Shown: positions 33,690 to 46,470 of the stretch, piece by piece
Layout of the letters: each line of letters begins with the position of its first letter
Numbering within the stretch: position 1 is the first letter of the stretch
Assembly: GCA_000149265.1 (NCBI GenBank)
Contig: CH003387.1
Location: 63,712 to 127,711, forward strand
Direction: 5' to 3'
DNA length: 64,000 bases
Source: Ciona savignyi
Lineage: Eukaryota > Chordata > Ascidiacea > Phlebobranchia > Cionidae
Translations under genes and position numbers: made by a program
Notes under the pieces: generated by a model
Databases searched by the model: none
What the model was told of the DNA's origin: nothing
What the model saw: only the letters and a program-made list of their open reading frames with translations

Positions 33690-36240
33690 CTCTAGTTCAT
33701 TTGCGCGTACTAAGATTGAGTGGTGGTAAAGGATAAGTGTTCCTCCTATAATACTGTAATGTTGGAAATTGGTCAAATCTATGAGTACGGTTGGAGAAAT
33801 ACTTTTAAACTTCAAAAACCTCTTTTAAACCGCTACCAACCTGCTATAAAGCCTAGAAATCGGTTGAACGCGATTCAAGATATGAGGGTTGCGTTATCTA
33901 AAATGGAACCAAACAGCTGAACTGATAGCAAAAAAGAAAATGCATCCGTCACACTGATCAATGAAAAACAACTAAGAGACCGTGAGCAATTTAGAAGAAA
34001 CTTATAAAAAGTACTGTACGGCCAAGGTAATTATTTATTAAAGGAAAGTTGGCAAATACCGATGACAAAATGACTTTAAATACTAAAACATTTCCACGGT
34101 TAGAAAAATAAAACCCTCATCCGCTGGTAATAAATGCATCCACGGGGCGTTGTTCCTATGTTGCATCTCTTCGTTTGATCTGTGTAATAACTTCTCGCCT
34201 TGGTACGGATCCAAGAATTTTATAATTGATTATGTACCGCGGCTAACCCATTTTTTGAAATACCTATATACTAAACATTTTAAAAATAAAAGACACATTA
34301 AATTAGTAGAAAAAACTAAAACTAAGAAACCCAGAATGTCTATGATTTGCGATCGTACCAGCAATCAAATTATGCGACACAAACCGCACCCGGGAACTAT
34401 CAAGGATTACTTTAACCATCACTTCCCACCAAACTGTAAGTGGCTGGCTGGTGCGTTCCGGCCGGCGGTGTTACCTGGCTTAATATAAGCGCCATAAAGG
34501 AGTGTACATAGACCATACATGTACAGAATTCGAAAATCCCAGAATTCTAAATGTTTCAAAGAGAGATGGTCAATAGAAAGTTTAAAAAACTAATAAAGGT
34601 TGGTTGTCCTTGATTGAAAAGTTGTCTACAAAAATATCTTGCACTTTAAAATGAATTCTCCTGAAATTCCTGATCAAACGGGCGACCACTTCTTCGGTGT
34701 TTAAGCTAATGAAAGACCTTGAATGGTTTAGTTAGGGCAAAAATAATTTGGTGGAACAGTACTATTGAATTCGCCACGCCGACAAACTGTGATTGAAAGG
34801 TCCTGTTGATGTATAAATTAACAGCTTGCCTTCTTTAAAAGCAGGAAGTAGTAAAGCAGGCTTAAGTTGTTTCTGAATCCCAACTATCCCTTTCTAATAC
34901 GCTCTATCTCCGAATTATCAATAGTTCCAAACTAAAACCTTAGATATAAGACTCTGGTGGTAACACCAACAACGCGTGTTTGACCCACTTAATTACGTTT
35001 CATATGTAGCGTTCTAGTTCGCTGTTACGTCACACAATGTATATTTTTAAAATTTTTAAATTAGCCAATCCTGCTTTACCGCTGTAATTTTACATATAAT
35101 AAATGTGCTTCAACATATTTTTCCCAGTTTGTTGCAGATATTGAGGATATGGCGAAATGCAATTAATTGCCTTGTTTAACATTTTTCGTCATATTTTCCC
35201 AAATAAGTTTTTTATTAGCCTTCGTTTACCATTGTCGGGTGTTGCAAGATTTAATTAGGCTGGTTTCACATCAGAAAGTCGGTTTTTGTCTTGCCTCCGA
35301 CAATAACTTCGGTTGGGCGTTTTGCTTGGTGTGGATACACACTGAAAATAATTTGTTATTGGCATATAGAAAGAACACTAACTATTGTCATAGACATAGT
35401 TGCCATTTATTTTCATCTAAATCTATATGTTTTTGCATCATTCTAGAATCTAGATGTAAGATATTTTTTTAGATCACTAAAATAAAAATCTGTATATTTT
35501 TTAAAAGGTTATATTTACTGTGTAGCTAAATTAATGTAAATAGAGCTAATAAACTATTTTTCCCATCACATTTCGACAAACGAGCTAAGAATAAGCTAAC
35601 GTTCGTTATACAGTACACCCACAAGTAGTGGCGCGATAAATTTGAAACAGTTTATTTTAAGTAATTTTAAAATAACAAAAGAGGAAAGACGAACACACTT
35701 GAACGAACAATTGAACAACGGCAAGCGGACATAATAATATTTATTAATTTGTTTATTTATACTACTTGCGGGCAAATGTGTTTTGTCTAAGGGTATTTTT
35801 GTTGATCCAATTATTAAACATCCTCAGTAAGTTATATTTAACTTATCAAGTCTCATTGTTTTACGAATTTAATATGCACAGGGAGCCTGGCTCATCGTCG
35901 AGCGCAAATAAGTTAACCCGACGAAGGCAACTGAACATGCGTTGCCAACCGTATAAAGTTTTGAACAATAATTCCAAACGTTTGGGGGATAATGTGATAA
36001 AGTGCACTGCTGATGATATTAATTTATTAGCATTCGGCGCGTTTGGTAAACAAGATAAACTACATCTTTGAACAAAAAGTTTAGTTGAAATAGATTTTAA
36101 CTTTTTTGAACTCCGTTTAGCAGCACCACATCATATGACTGGCCGAATTTCCAATTTTAGTCCCGACTGAAAGCAATGCATTTTAATTGTTATTTATAAG
36201 CGTAGTAGAATCCGTTTTCGAAAACACCTCTCTCTGATGT
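33690..36240 (+). other. Short unassigned open frames
   Basis: Three forward frames (33720-33920, 34150-34488, 35766-36071) have lysine/arginine-rich, protein-like composition but no recognisable domain. Some have splice-like borders (for example ctcag before 35827). They could be exons of an unidentified gene or old transposon code. Not called as genes. Confidence 0.25.
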
Positions 36241-39197
36241 TCATCTGAGAATCCACGTAAAATACACATGCTTGTTCAGATGTGGAGATTCGTCCACAAT
36301 GAGGCTAAGAATTGATTCAGCTTCATTGATTTTCATAACTGTTTCCCTTAAAATTTTAATTTGCATTTTCAATAATTTCGTTTTGAATATCATGTGTTGT
36401 TTGTTCTGCTGTTCTTTACGGGAAATCCATCGTTTCATGTCTGGTTCGTACTTTTGCAGGTAAAAAACAAGATATAAATTACAAACAATACCAGGCCCCT
36501 GTATTAATCTTTTTTTTTCAATTGTTCATTGGAAACCTTAACCCATGCGTTTTCTAAACCGTGTGTGGTATTTTACCACCTTTAATTTTTTTTCTCTGAA
36601 CTATATGTTGGTGCGACATCTGGATTTGTCGAGCGATGTTCCAAGTAACAATTTATTTACATATATTTAGAGGTCTACACATACCTTACGAGTGATAGGC
36701 GGTATAATACATTCTTACACAATTTCCAAATAATGCATCTAGGACGTCCTGGGTGAAACTATGCATACGAACATATTCTAAATCTCCAGAGGTCAGCGGT
36801 TGTCTACACAGGCCAATTAAGTTTTTGTGGTAAAAGCACTTTCAAGAGTTTGAGATGCAATGAATCTTTTCTTTTAGTTTTGTGGTTTATTCTGCTGACA
36901 TCCATCTAACAAAATCATATTATTGAATACTGTAACAGCTTATTTAGACAACACATGCACGTTTCACATACTTCCCAATCCACTAATGTTTTAATAAAAC
37001 TGTCCTGGAGACACTTGATTCGGGAGTCATCCATACCACGAATCGGGTAGGAACTGTTGCAGTTTACGATGTCAAACCATCTTCATCCGGCCCATTGGTC
37101 TAACGGTTAAGTGCATCCATCGCCTTTCAATCGAAAGGTTGAAGGTGCGAAACTGGTCGCTAGCTAGATGGTTGTGTCCTTGGGCAAGGCACTTTACGGA
37201 CATTGCCTGAACCCAGCGGATTAATGGATTCTACCAAATTAAAAAGAACATGTCTATCATATACAACACACTGCAATAGCTCCGGTAACCCGACGAGTGG
37301 GCGCGAGGTGATTTGACATTTGTCCGTGTGTTAACTAACCCCTTGGTTTTTCCATCCACGGGGATAAAGATGAATATCCTATCTAATAATTCAAAATCAG
37401 CTAAAAATAGCGGTGAACCAACTCTTACAGCAACACATAATAAATAACAAGAAAAAACGTTTAAATTTGTATACACTGTGTGTTGATGTATAACGTACCT
37501 ACCCTATTAAAAATAATAATATACTTAAAAAATCCTTCAAGAGCATTTGGAATGGCCTCCAAACTTTTACCATTCCAGCTTAAAGCCTGGATGATGGGTT
37601 TGTGAAGATCGTCAAAGGTTTTCAATCTAAAACGTTTGATTGGTGAAAACATGTCTTCTTTACCCTCTGCTATACTTAATAGCAGCAGATTCACCCTTTT
37701 CCTGTTTTTTTTTTCATTTTGTAATAAAAAAGTAGCAGTAGCGACAGCCTCGGAACTTTAGATATACAAGGTGGGTCGGTCGTGTTGTGATCAAATTGAT
37801 TTGTCATAGCAGATTTTGTGGACATCACTGGACACTGACAAAACTGAAATCTCCTGTCTTTCAGATTGTGATTTATCTTATCCAATTGTCCGCAACTGCT
37901 TATACTTTTAAAGAATACTATCTCACTTTCACACCGGGTCCCAGGTATAAACGGAATTGCAAATATGCGTAGTCTTCTACCCTTAATCGACGCTTCTAAG
38001 GGTCGGCCCTGAACGACAGAACACTTATAAGCACTTTTTTTCGCATTGCTGTTTGGACATTCTGTGTTCGCCTTCTTCGGATTGCAGTCGTTTCCAAAAA
38101 AAGTTCCGAAGAATGATGATGTACAAACTTGATGGTATGATATCTAGTGCAGTGTTTGTTAACATTTTCCATGTGTTACACCGTTTACAAATGTAGTGCT
38201 GCCCAATTTTTTACCCGTCGCGAATATAACTTAATTCCTTTTTCAGCGATTTCCAAAGAATAAAAACACTTTTATTTTATTTCTCCTCCACCACTCTCGC
38301 CTCCACCTCCACCACTCTATACACATATCGTAAACAATTAATATTAAAAGCCTGAACAAATAACTATAAAACATATATTGGGCCTGTTCGTTAATTGCAT
38401 TGTTAATAATAATTTGTTCTTCAGGCCCCAAGTCATTGATGCTTATAGTAGAGCCGTCAGTTGCATACAACACTTGAGGATTGCTGGGGTCATACTGCAA
38501 TGCATGCAAAGCAGGTTGTTCTTCTGCATTCCTAAATGAAATAGGTAAGTTAGTAAAAGTGTGTGCGATAGATACCTTAGTCTCAGTGGTTGGAAGTTGA
38601 CCGAAAAGAAACCAGCAATTTGCTAGTCGCTAGAACACCAATGTTAAGTAAACAACACCCAGTTTACATGCTGTTTTTAATTACAACTGAAATGTGCAGT
38701 TTCTGGGGTTGCATAATACAGGTTAATTAGGTATTCTTCTAAAATATTGTAAAGCAGCGGTCCGCGGACCACGGCCAGTCCCAGAATTTTTATTATTCAT
38801 TTGGACAAACAAAGTACATTCAAGTTACACGAAATAAGTCAACGCTTCTAACTAGATTTCAAATACGTCGTTGCAAAAATCTGCATTGAACATTTTATAT
38901 TAAACTAAATGTTTTCGGCTCTTTATAGCTAATGTGCTTATTGTACTTATTTGAGTACGCGGACTCGGGGTTGAGAAACAATTAATTAATCTAAATAGAC
39001 TAATTTTTTAAATAATAATTATAATTCTTTTACTACCTTTCAGGTAGGTAACAGCTCCATACTAAGCTGTTCCTTAGAACTTAACACTAGTTGACATTTT
39101 TTCCTTCCAAATGTGGATGGAATGCCAAATTTCACTTGTTCTGGCAAACCGTGCAGAACAAAGTGCATCCGGGTGGTGCGAGCTACAGCGTCAGCTG
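36241..39197 (-). CDS. Putative exons of an unidentified reverse-strand gene
   Basis: Four open segments are bordered by splice-like signals: (1) about 39196-39060 after ttattttattgccag, reading MHFVLHGLPEQVKFGIPSTF and on to a LLPT stop; (2) about 38531-38350 after tacctatttcatttag, reading QYDPSNPQVLYATDGS then ISINDLGPEEQII; (3) about 37690-37500, with PIKRFRLKTFDDLHKPIIQA; (4) 36459-36241, a Lys-rich helix (KTKLLKMQIKILRETVMKIN) ending at TGA. Segments 1 and 2 can be joined in frame only by a weak donor (GAGCT/gttacc), otherwise segment 1 ends in a stop. They may be one gene, or pieces of transposon genes. Family unknown. Confidence 0.35.
37089..37386 (+). mobile_element. tRNA-derived SINE, forward, near full length
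   Basis: The head cattggtctaacggttaagt and a cctttcaatcgaaagg hairpin are followed by ccttgggcaaggcactttac, actgcaatagctccggtaac and ggggataaagatgaatatcc. This is the clearest forward copy and serves as the reference for the family in this window. Confidence 0.9.
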
Positions 39198-39222
39198 GCA
39201 ATAAAATAATAACTGTTTAGGA

Positions 39223-40135
39223 CAGGGATGTCCAACCTGCGGCCCGCGGGCCGCAGTGCGGCCCACCTGAGATTTTTGTGCGGCCCGCTAGTCATTTTTA
39301 CTCCAAGTAGTATTTTGAACTTTAAATCTTGGCCCAATTCAAATGTATCAGTCAGCTTTTAGGGACGCAGTAAACATCAAAACTTTAGAAAGAAACCGAC
39401 GGACGACAAAAACTTATCTCATTGACTTTGTATTGCAGAAATAAGATTTTGTTTCTTTCTATATGTGTGTTATTTGTTCCTTTTTTCAAAGATGAAATTA
39501 ATGGCTTTTAATTGTTTCTTTATGTACCCATTCAGGGTTGGAATTAATGGATCGCGAATCGCTATTAGCGAACCGTTTTCTTAAGTTCACGAAATACAAA
39601 ATTTAACAAAGTCGCGAAAATATAAATTACCGGTACTGATTTCGCGCACTTTTAAAAATAAATCCTCAACACGTTAGTGTAACATCGTTTGCCTTTAACA
39701 TAACATTTAACAATCACGATACTATTACATTTATTTACCTTGCCTTTACTTTGCATTATTGGCGCATAATAAGCATTGCTATCACAAGGCAATAATCGCC
39801 ATTATGCGTTAATATACCACGATTCCTTTATTTATGATTGGCGGGATGCGACACACCCCTTTTGAATTTACGTTTATTGCAATTTATCATTACTGTACTA
39901 CTAAATAACGGTACTGTCTGCTTTATGAAATAAATATCTTTCTGGACATTTAAGGCAATTTATCATTACCAATTTTTTTTTCGCGCGCTCCTTATCCGCC
40001 CATTTCCCAAAACATTACAAAACCATTAATTCGAACCATGATGCCCTTTTTATTGAAATTTAATAGGTTCTGCGGCCCATTGAATTATTTTTAGTGACAA
40101 TGCGGCCCAGTACAATAAAAGGTTGGACATCCCTG
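39223..40135 (+). mobile_element. Non-autonomous hAT element, 913 bp, target duplication gtttagga
   Basis: Same termini as the copy at 32805-33689, opposite orientation, flanked by perfect gtttagga (39215-39222 and 40136-40143). It inserted about 25 bases upstream of the acceptor of the first putative exon of the 36-39 kb reverse-strand gene. Confidence 0.94.
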
Positions 40136-40143
40136 GTTTAGGA

Positions 40144-42139
40144 GGTATATTTTTCCATCATCCCAGATTAAACAGGAATTGACGTAAATAATAAATAAGG
40201 GAAGGTAAAGAGTAAGTAATAAGTAGCATATAACAAAGGTGCAGTTTCATCTTAATATAAAAAATTAGATTTTTAAATGATAAAAATACATATGTTTAAT
40301 ACGAAAATATTATTAAACATTTCTAATTGTTTCTGCTTTATTTTGTGTGGGAAATCCTGGCCTTTTCTTCTTTTCCTGTTTTTGCACTTAGTCAACAGGA
40401 TAGTGAATGTAAACTGGACACACTTTCTATGCTGATATAAGTTACACTGAACTAACAATACTTTGAGGCAGACTTTAAGCCCTTCACTGTGTCTGAAGCG
40501 TCTAATGGGAATTTCTGTGTAAAAATTTTAACCATACCAGTATCTGAAAAACCTCCTTTGCTTTCCTACTTACTATTTATTTACCAGTATATATAATTTG
40601 TAAAAAAGGGTAATGCCTAGCTGGATTACTTTACAATCTAACAGGTTCAATTTGAAACATAGTTATTACCATAATGGCAGATTTATGATATTTGAAAAAT
40701 TATGATACTTACTAAATTGTAATTGGGTCTCTGGCTTCCCGCAACAAAATTATTTTAATTGTCAGGCCGGGAAAAAAATGACAATGCATGGGAAGACCCA
40801 AATGTATGTAGGTATCCCTGATGCAGGCCCAACCCTCCCACCCTGACTCCAAGTTGTTCAAGGATGTTGCACTAATAATAAAAATGAATGTGTTTTAGAG
40901 GGGTATTATTGTGCTTTGCAATTGATTGGTTTAAAGTCAAATTTTAAAATCATTTTAAAACGAATTGATTGAAACATTACTTAATCATAAAATTTGAAAC
41001 TTTGGTACTGGTAGGTATCCTGTTAGAGATTATTACTGAACAACATATAACACTACCAGTACTTATCATAAAATTTGCATCATTTGTATCCTGTCAGGTG
41101 GGAAAACTTCGTGTCATCGCCAATATGTTTTAAAGATTTAATCCTTAATAAAAATATAGCTTTATGTAACTAGAACATGGATGGTTTAAACTAAAAACTA
41201 ACCATACAAACTCAAACAACATTTCCAAATCTTGACTGCTATTTGTTTAACCAACCAAGATGAATTTTCTTACATACAATGTAAACCTATTCCATCACTA
41301 ACTAAATTTGTTATAACAGCGTTTCTCAAACTATGGGTCGCGACCCACCGGTGGGTCGCGAAAGGAATCTTGGTGGGTCGTGAAAAGTTATAGAAAGCTC
41401 TGATTAACTATACTGGCTATTTCCTATACAAAAATCAAGGGGAAATTATCATAATTGTGACATCACACAATCTTGAATCGTGGCGCGATCCCAGAGGTGT
41501 GTTCCTTTGCAACGATAGCGTAACCTAGAAACCAACAACAACTATATATAAAGTTAAGTGGGTCGCCATAAATTGTGGTAATTAATAGTGGGTCCCAACT
41601 CTAAAAAGTTTGAGAACCACTGTGTTATACTATTAATTTGGATTTGCTGTGTTACTGCATCGCTGCAGTAGTTGTTTTTGGTTCAGTGATTTTGTTACAT
41701 TTTATTTCTATGATTGTCCTTGGCGAATTACGTTTTTATTTGTATAGTCCTTTTTTGTGTACGCCAGCTGCGGGGAAGCAGCAATTTATTGAGTGAATTG
41801 TAAATGGTCAAAGATGTTACGGATGTGCAATTGTTAGGGTATTATTTTGTTATGGTTTTTCTACTAATTTATGTATTTTTTATTTTCCGCTAAACAAAGA
41901 AGTGGCATAGGGCGCGTCAACTTCATTCATTGCGTGTGACCGTAACATCCTGTGTTGCTTTTTTCTTGGTTAAATTTTTATAATTAATCGCTGCAGTTCT
42001 TGTTGCCAATTTTGTCGTTCTGATGGTTCCAAATTCTTCCTTGTCGATTCAAATATTGCTATATCTAGATTGTAAGTGTATATATATAAATTTGTATTTA
42101 ATACGAAAAACTTTTAACTTTAAAAGTCTGGCTGCATAT
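40144..42139. other. No gene seen; one MITE
   Basis: AT-rich DNA without supportable exons apart from the MITE at 41317-41622. Confidence 0.5.
41317..41622. mobile_element. hAT MITE, 306 bp, target duplication tgttataa/c
   Basis: The termini CAGCGTTTCTCAAACTATGG and, inverted, CAGTGGTTCTCAAACTTTTT are flanked by tgttataa (41309-41316) and tgttatac (41623-41630), one mismatch. An inner GGGTCGCGACCC palindrome and repeated GTGGGTCG motifs are near the left end. Confidence 0.88.
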
Positions 42140-42608
42140 AGATGGCGTATAACCAATTAAGACCTCTATGAAGGGCAGGCAGGATGTGACGAGTGGTACC
42201 CTCCATGAGTCATTGTTTTTTAAAGGAGTGTTTTGCTGAGTAACAATGGTGGTGATTCCCCAATGTTTGTTTGGTTGAGAGCAGCATGTGCTAGGCTGCG
42301 CGCCGGTGTTCTCGTTTAGCTGTAAAGTTTTGTAATCGTGGAGCAGTGCTTTGTAAAATAAAGGTGTTGATTGTGCATCTGCTAGCTGTTTGTTGGAAAA
42401 AAAGTTTCCGATGTACGAGGGGGTATGGGCTCAAAATTTTTAAACAAAATTTTGTAGGGTTTTGAGTTTAAGGTTGCAGATCCAAGCTTTAATTTTAAAT
42501 TGTGAAACAATCTAAGACTTCCTATGTCAGGATTTTGAGTGACAGTCGTTTTTGTGAGGTCAGTTTGCATTGGAGAGATAGGGAAAATAATTAGTTGAAC
42601 GCCTCCTA
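42140..42608 (+). repeat. First copy of a ~0.45-kb direct duplication
   Basis: From gatggcgtataaccaattaa to ttagttgaacgcctccta this is almost identical to 43404-43827. This copy has an extra gcag near its start and about 45 extra bases between caaaattt and atgtcagg. The 795-bp interval between copies holds a 77-codon open frame (43183-43416) with the phrase cagaatgacc used twice. Confidence 0.9.
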
Positions 42609-43403
42609 AATGAAAAACGGGTTATTTTGAATTTTTTGCCAAAATCTCCAAATTTATAGAAATTTGAGTGTGGATAAATGTTACTAGTCAACTGTTTGTC
42701 TAAAATCTTACACTTAATTACTTATGCTAATTAGCAAAGTAATTAATTAGTCATTTTTCCTCATTTTTGGTCATTTTCACTCCGGTAGAGGGTCGTTCGG
42801 ATATTTTTTCAAGAACTTAACTTTGAATGGCTTTTATAAATACCAGACAATCTTTCGATACAGGCTGTTAATCCGATTTGTGATATCGGACTAGAAAATG
42901 CACTCCTCTTGGTATCCACATGTGTACCTTTTTTTCATATTTTTCAATTTTTGGGCAGATGTGAAGGCCTAGATGTGTTGTTGGACACCTACCTATGCAT
43001 ACAGAAGATATAATAACTTAACACTCCTAACCATCCTTGATTGTCAAACATTGGTAAAAGAACTGGAGGCGGACAAAATGTGGTCACACGAGGCTCAAAG
43101 GTGACATTGGGTGTGTTTTTTTACTCAAAAACAACAATTTTTACCCTGGTATGTTAAACCTTTCAAATTACAGTGAAAAAATGTGCTGAAACTTGTGAAT
43201 TTTAATGTGTACGAAGAGTTTCAGTCATCACCAGTGACACTGTCGCCAAATGAAATCTACAGAATGACCACCCTTCAGTCGAAGGCCTGTAATAGCCGAA
43301 GCAGTCGACAGAAACGGTTAAAATTTGGACAGGAGTTTTACAGAATGACCTCTACTAGTAAGTTCGAACAGTTTAAACCAAACTGGAACGGTCGCCGTTT
43401 TCA

Positions 43404-43827
43404 AGATGGCGTATAACCAATTAAGACCTCTATGAAGGGCAGGATGTGACGAGTGGTACCCTCCATGAGTCATTGTTTTTTAAAGGAGTGTTTTGCTGAG
43501 TAACAATGGTGGTGATTCCCCAATGTTTGTTTGGTTGAGAGCAGCATGTGCTAGGCTGCGCGCCGGTGTTCTTTCTCGTTTAGCTGTAAAGTTTTGTAAT
43601 CGTGGAGCAGTGCTTTGTAAAATAAAGGTGTTGATTGTGCATCTGCTAGCTGTTTGTTGGAAAAAAAGTTTCCGATGTACGAGGGGGTATGGGCTCAAAA
43701 TTTTGTAGGGTTTTGAGTTTAGGTTGCAGATCCAAGCTTCAAATGTCAGGATTTTTAGTGACAGTCGTTTTTGTGAGGTCAGTTTGCATTGGAGAGATAG
43801 GGAGAATAATTAGTTGAACGCCTCCTA
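43404..43827 (+). repeat. Second copy of the ~0.45-kb direct duplication
   Basis: It runs directly into the tRNA-like head of the SINE at 43820. The first copy also ends in gcctccta, the first eight bases of that SINE. The pair could be a tandem segmental duplication of about 1.27 kb or terminal direct repeats of a small retroelement. No TG...CA ends or primer-binding site support an LTR. Confidence 0.85.
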
Positions 43828-44122
43828 TAGCTCAAAGGGTAGAGCGTCCGTCGGCTTTCAGCCAAAAGGTGTTGGATCGAAACCAGTCAGTAGCTAGTCG
43901 GTTGTGCTGTTTGGTAAAGGCACTTAGCAGACGTTGCCTAAGGGATTAAAACCCAGTGGATTAAACTAAAACAGTAGGAATGTCTCTCAATCATCATATA
44001 TACAACGCACTGCAATAGCTCTCTGGTAACCCGACGGTGGGCTCGAGGTGATCTGACAATTGCCTGTGTGAGGAGACCCCCCCCCACCTAGCGTTTACGG
44101 GGATAAAACATGTATATCCTAC
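43820..44122 (+). mobile_element. SINE with a different tRNA head
   Basis: The head (gcctcctatagctcaaaggg, tagagcg, ggctttcagcc, gttggatcgaaacc) differs from the ggtctaacggttaag head of the other copies. The body from ggttgtgctgtttggtaaag through actgcaatagctctctggta to cggggataaaacatgtatat is the same family body. Confidence 0.82.
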
Positions 44123-45540
44123 AAGTTGGATCATGGGTTTAAATTATAATACTGCCTTTGATGGATAACTCAGGTTTACCTTTTTCTTTCGTTGATTTGC
44201 AAAAGCTGTTGTATCCGCTTCTTTCTCGATTGATTTTCTGTTAAATAGCTAATTATTACATGCAATACATTTTATTGATTTACTTACTAATCGGCATATT
44301 ACTTTCTTTGCCCGTTTATTGGAATCACGCACATCCGTGCGTTATAAATCTGTCCTGTGCTGCAGATGTTATTGGGGCCTTTTTTTTGTTTTTGGTTGGG
44401 GCCACTTGTAAGGAAGAAAACTTGAGTTGATAAAATTCCGAAACCACTCAAATGACGTTGAGTATAATAAAACCTACAAAAATGTTGCTTCACTGTATCC
44501 CACTCCTAACGTTGTTGAGATTTTTTAAACTACGGGATTATGGGGATTTTTACACAGCCCTAACCCACCCTACTAGCTTTAAGTTTGTAGTGAACTTAGT
44601 TAGTCGTGTACTGCCACTGATTTGTATGAGTCTCAGGTCAAATTCATAACAACAAGATCATTTGTTTAAACCAATATTTTTATGAATAAATGCGAAATAC
44701 TAAACACCATTGACCATAAATGTGTAATAAGTAAATACACAATAGTTACACAGTTGCTAGAAAGGCCCGCCCGCGCAGTGGTCGCTGAACTGAATGAATT
44801 CTGGCCGCGTTTACACCAGGAACAAAGTACAAGTTGAGGTTCGTAATGATAAAATACTTAATGTTGGTTTTTTTGTAGTGAGTAATCTGGACCAGTTACA
44901 AATGCAGTGTGATACGAGTGAATGATGTAAGCCGCAGGATCGTGGATTCTGCATTAGGGCAAAAAGCAATAATATTGGGTGATGCATAGTAATGGGGAGA
45001 AGTAAAGGTCAACATGCGGAAATAATACAGAAAGTTGCATGCCTAAGCTGATTCAAACTAGAAATGCCAGAAGAACCACTAATCTCCATGCGACTAGCTT
45101 GGCGTAATCTGTCCGGGCTTTGCGCGAGGTGTGCTTGTATTGTCACGATGCGAGTGGAAGAGATATCTGTCTGTGACGTCCAACCTTTGAGGGGGGAGTT
45201 CAGTGCTAACTGTGACGACACCCCATTGTAGCAGCACAATCAATGTGCATTGTATGAAAACATGTCTTATTGGCAGTACAGTATACCGTGATTTTTACTT
45301 TATGGGTACAGGTTATTATACAAAAAAAAACAAAGCTTATATATGTCTATCGGTAAGAAAAGGAAGGTGATTATGAAGCAAGTTCAATAATAAGAGGGGT
45401 ATAAAATAATTTATCGTGCAACACAATAAAGATGTAATTTGCCTGATTTGCCAAACAAAGCTACAGCAGTAATAAAGGAGTACAATATCAAGCAACAGTA
45501 TTGTACAAAACACTCACTCTGCTAGCTTTGATATTGTGGG
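44123..45540. other. No gene seen
   Basis: Mixed-composition DNA with short frames only and no splice or domain support. Confidence 0.45.
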
Positions 45541-45559
45541 TCAACCACAGGTTGACAAA

Positions 45560-46470
45560 ATGCAGCAATTGGTGATGAAGTCTTTAAGTAAACAGCAAGA
45601 TTTATTTCATGGGTACAAGACGAACACGAAGTTAGTTACAAAATTTTAGCTTTAAGATAGCTGAAGCAATTGCTGAAAAAAGAAAGCCGTACACAGCGAT
45701 GGTGAAGTTGATCGAAAATGTATGATGTATCACCAGAAAAGAAAAATGTCTCGTTTTACAGTGGCCCGCCGAATAGACGATCTTTCGGAAGACATCGAAG
45801 CTTGTCTAAAAGACAGAATAAGCAAATGTTCTGCTTTCTTTTAGTATCGCTTTGGATGAAGGTACAGACTTGGGCGATACTGCCCAGCTAGTTGTTTTCA
45901 TACGAGAAGTAACAGATGATTTTGAAAGAACTAAAGAATTTTTGGATATGGCAAGTATGCATTCAACAATAACGGGTCAAAAACATTTGCGAGGAGGTAA
46001 CAAAAGTGATGATGAACAAGTTAGTGAAATAAATATTTTTAGATGTTATTCAAACAGAAAATGTTGTTTCGTGTGTTAGTAGTTATCAGTTCAAGTCTTT
46101 TCTGCAAGCACTCAACTCTGATTACCCAAATGTAAACTATTTTTGTGCAGTAAAATGTCTAAGCAGAGCTGCTGTATTAAAAAGATTTTGAGTTTATCTC
46201 AAAGATGATGCACGGTTAAACGATTTTGCTTTTTTAACTGACATTATCCATCATCTTTTAGAACTGAATGTGAAGAAGCTGCAAGAAAAAAATCAGTTAG
46301 AACAAAAGGATCCTTAATTCAATTTCCCCCTGTCTGGAGAGTAGAAAAGTTGAAATTTAATTTCTTAATTGTGAAAAATATGTGTGGACGATTGAAAAGT
46401 TAACCTCGGCATTTAAAACTCGATTTGAAGATTTTAGAAAACACATTGCCGACGTACAGCGTTCAGCAGA
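45560..46470 (+). pseudogene. GTF2IRD2/Charlie-like hAT transposase remnant
   Basis: Broken frames read FTVARRIDDLSEDIEACLKD, then SIALDEGTDLGDTAQLVVFI and DFERTKEFLDMASMHSTITG. They continue with VLKRF and NDFAFLTDIIHHLLELNVKK. The order and motifs (SIALDExTDxxDTAQL, AFLTDI..HL..LN) are those of Charlie-type hAT transposases, the family domesticated as GTF2IRD2 in mammals. Several stops and frameshifts are present, so this is a fossil. Confidence 0.8.

Noticed and set aside
37089-37160. Possible tRNA gene with ggtctaacggtta A-box
   Set aside because: Same reason: decayed cloverleaf that is the head of a repeated SINE.
38750-38985. Possible further hAT MITE beginning CAGCGGTCCGCGGACC
   Set aside because: The right terminus (ggggttgagaaac) is not a good inverse match and no 8-bp duplication was found.
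42140-43827. LTR retrotransposon call for the direct duplication
   Set aside because: No TG/CA termini, primer-binding site, polypurine tract or target duplication could be recognised.
43820-43890. Possible tRNA gene
   Set aside because: D-arm and B-box are recognisable, but the anticodon arm does not pair properly and the segment continues into the SINE body.
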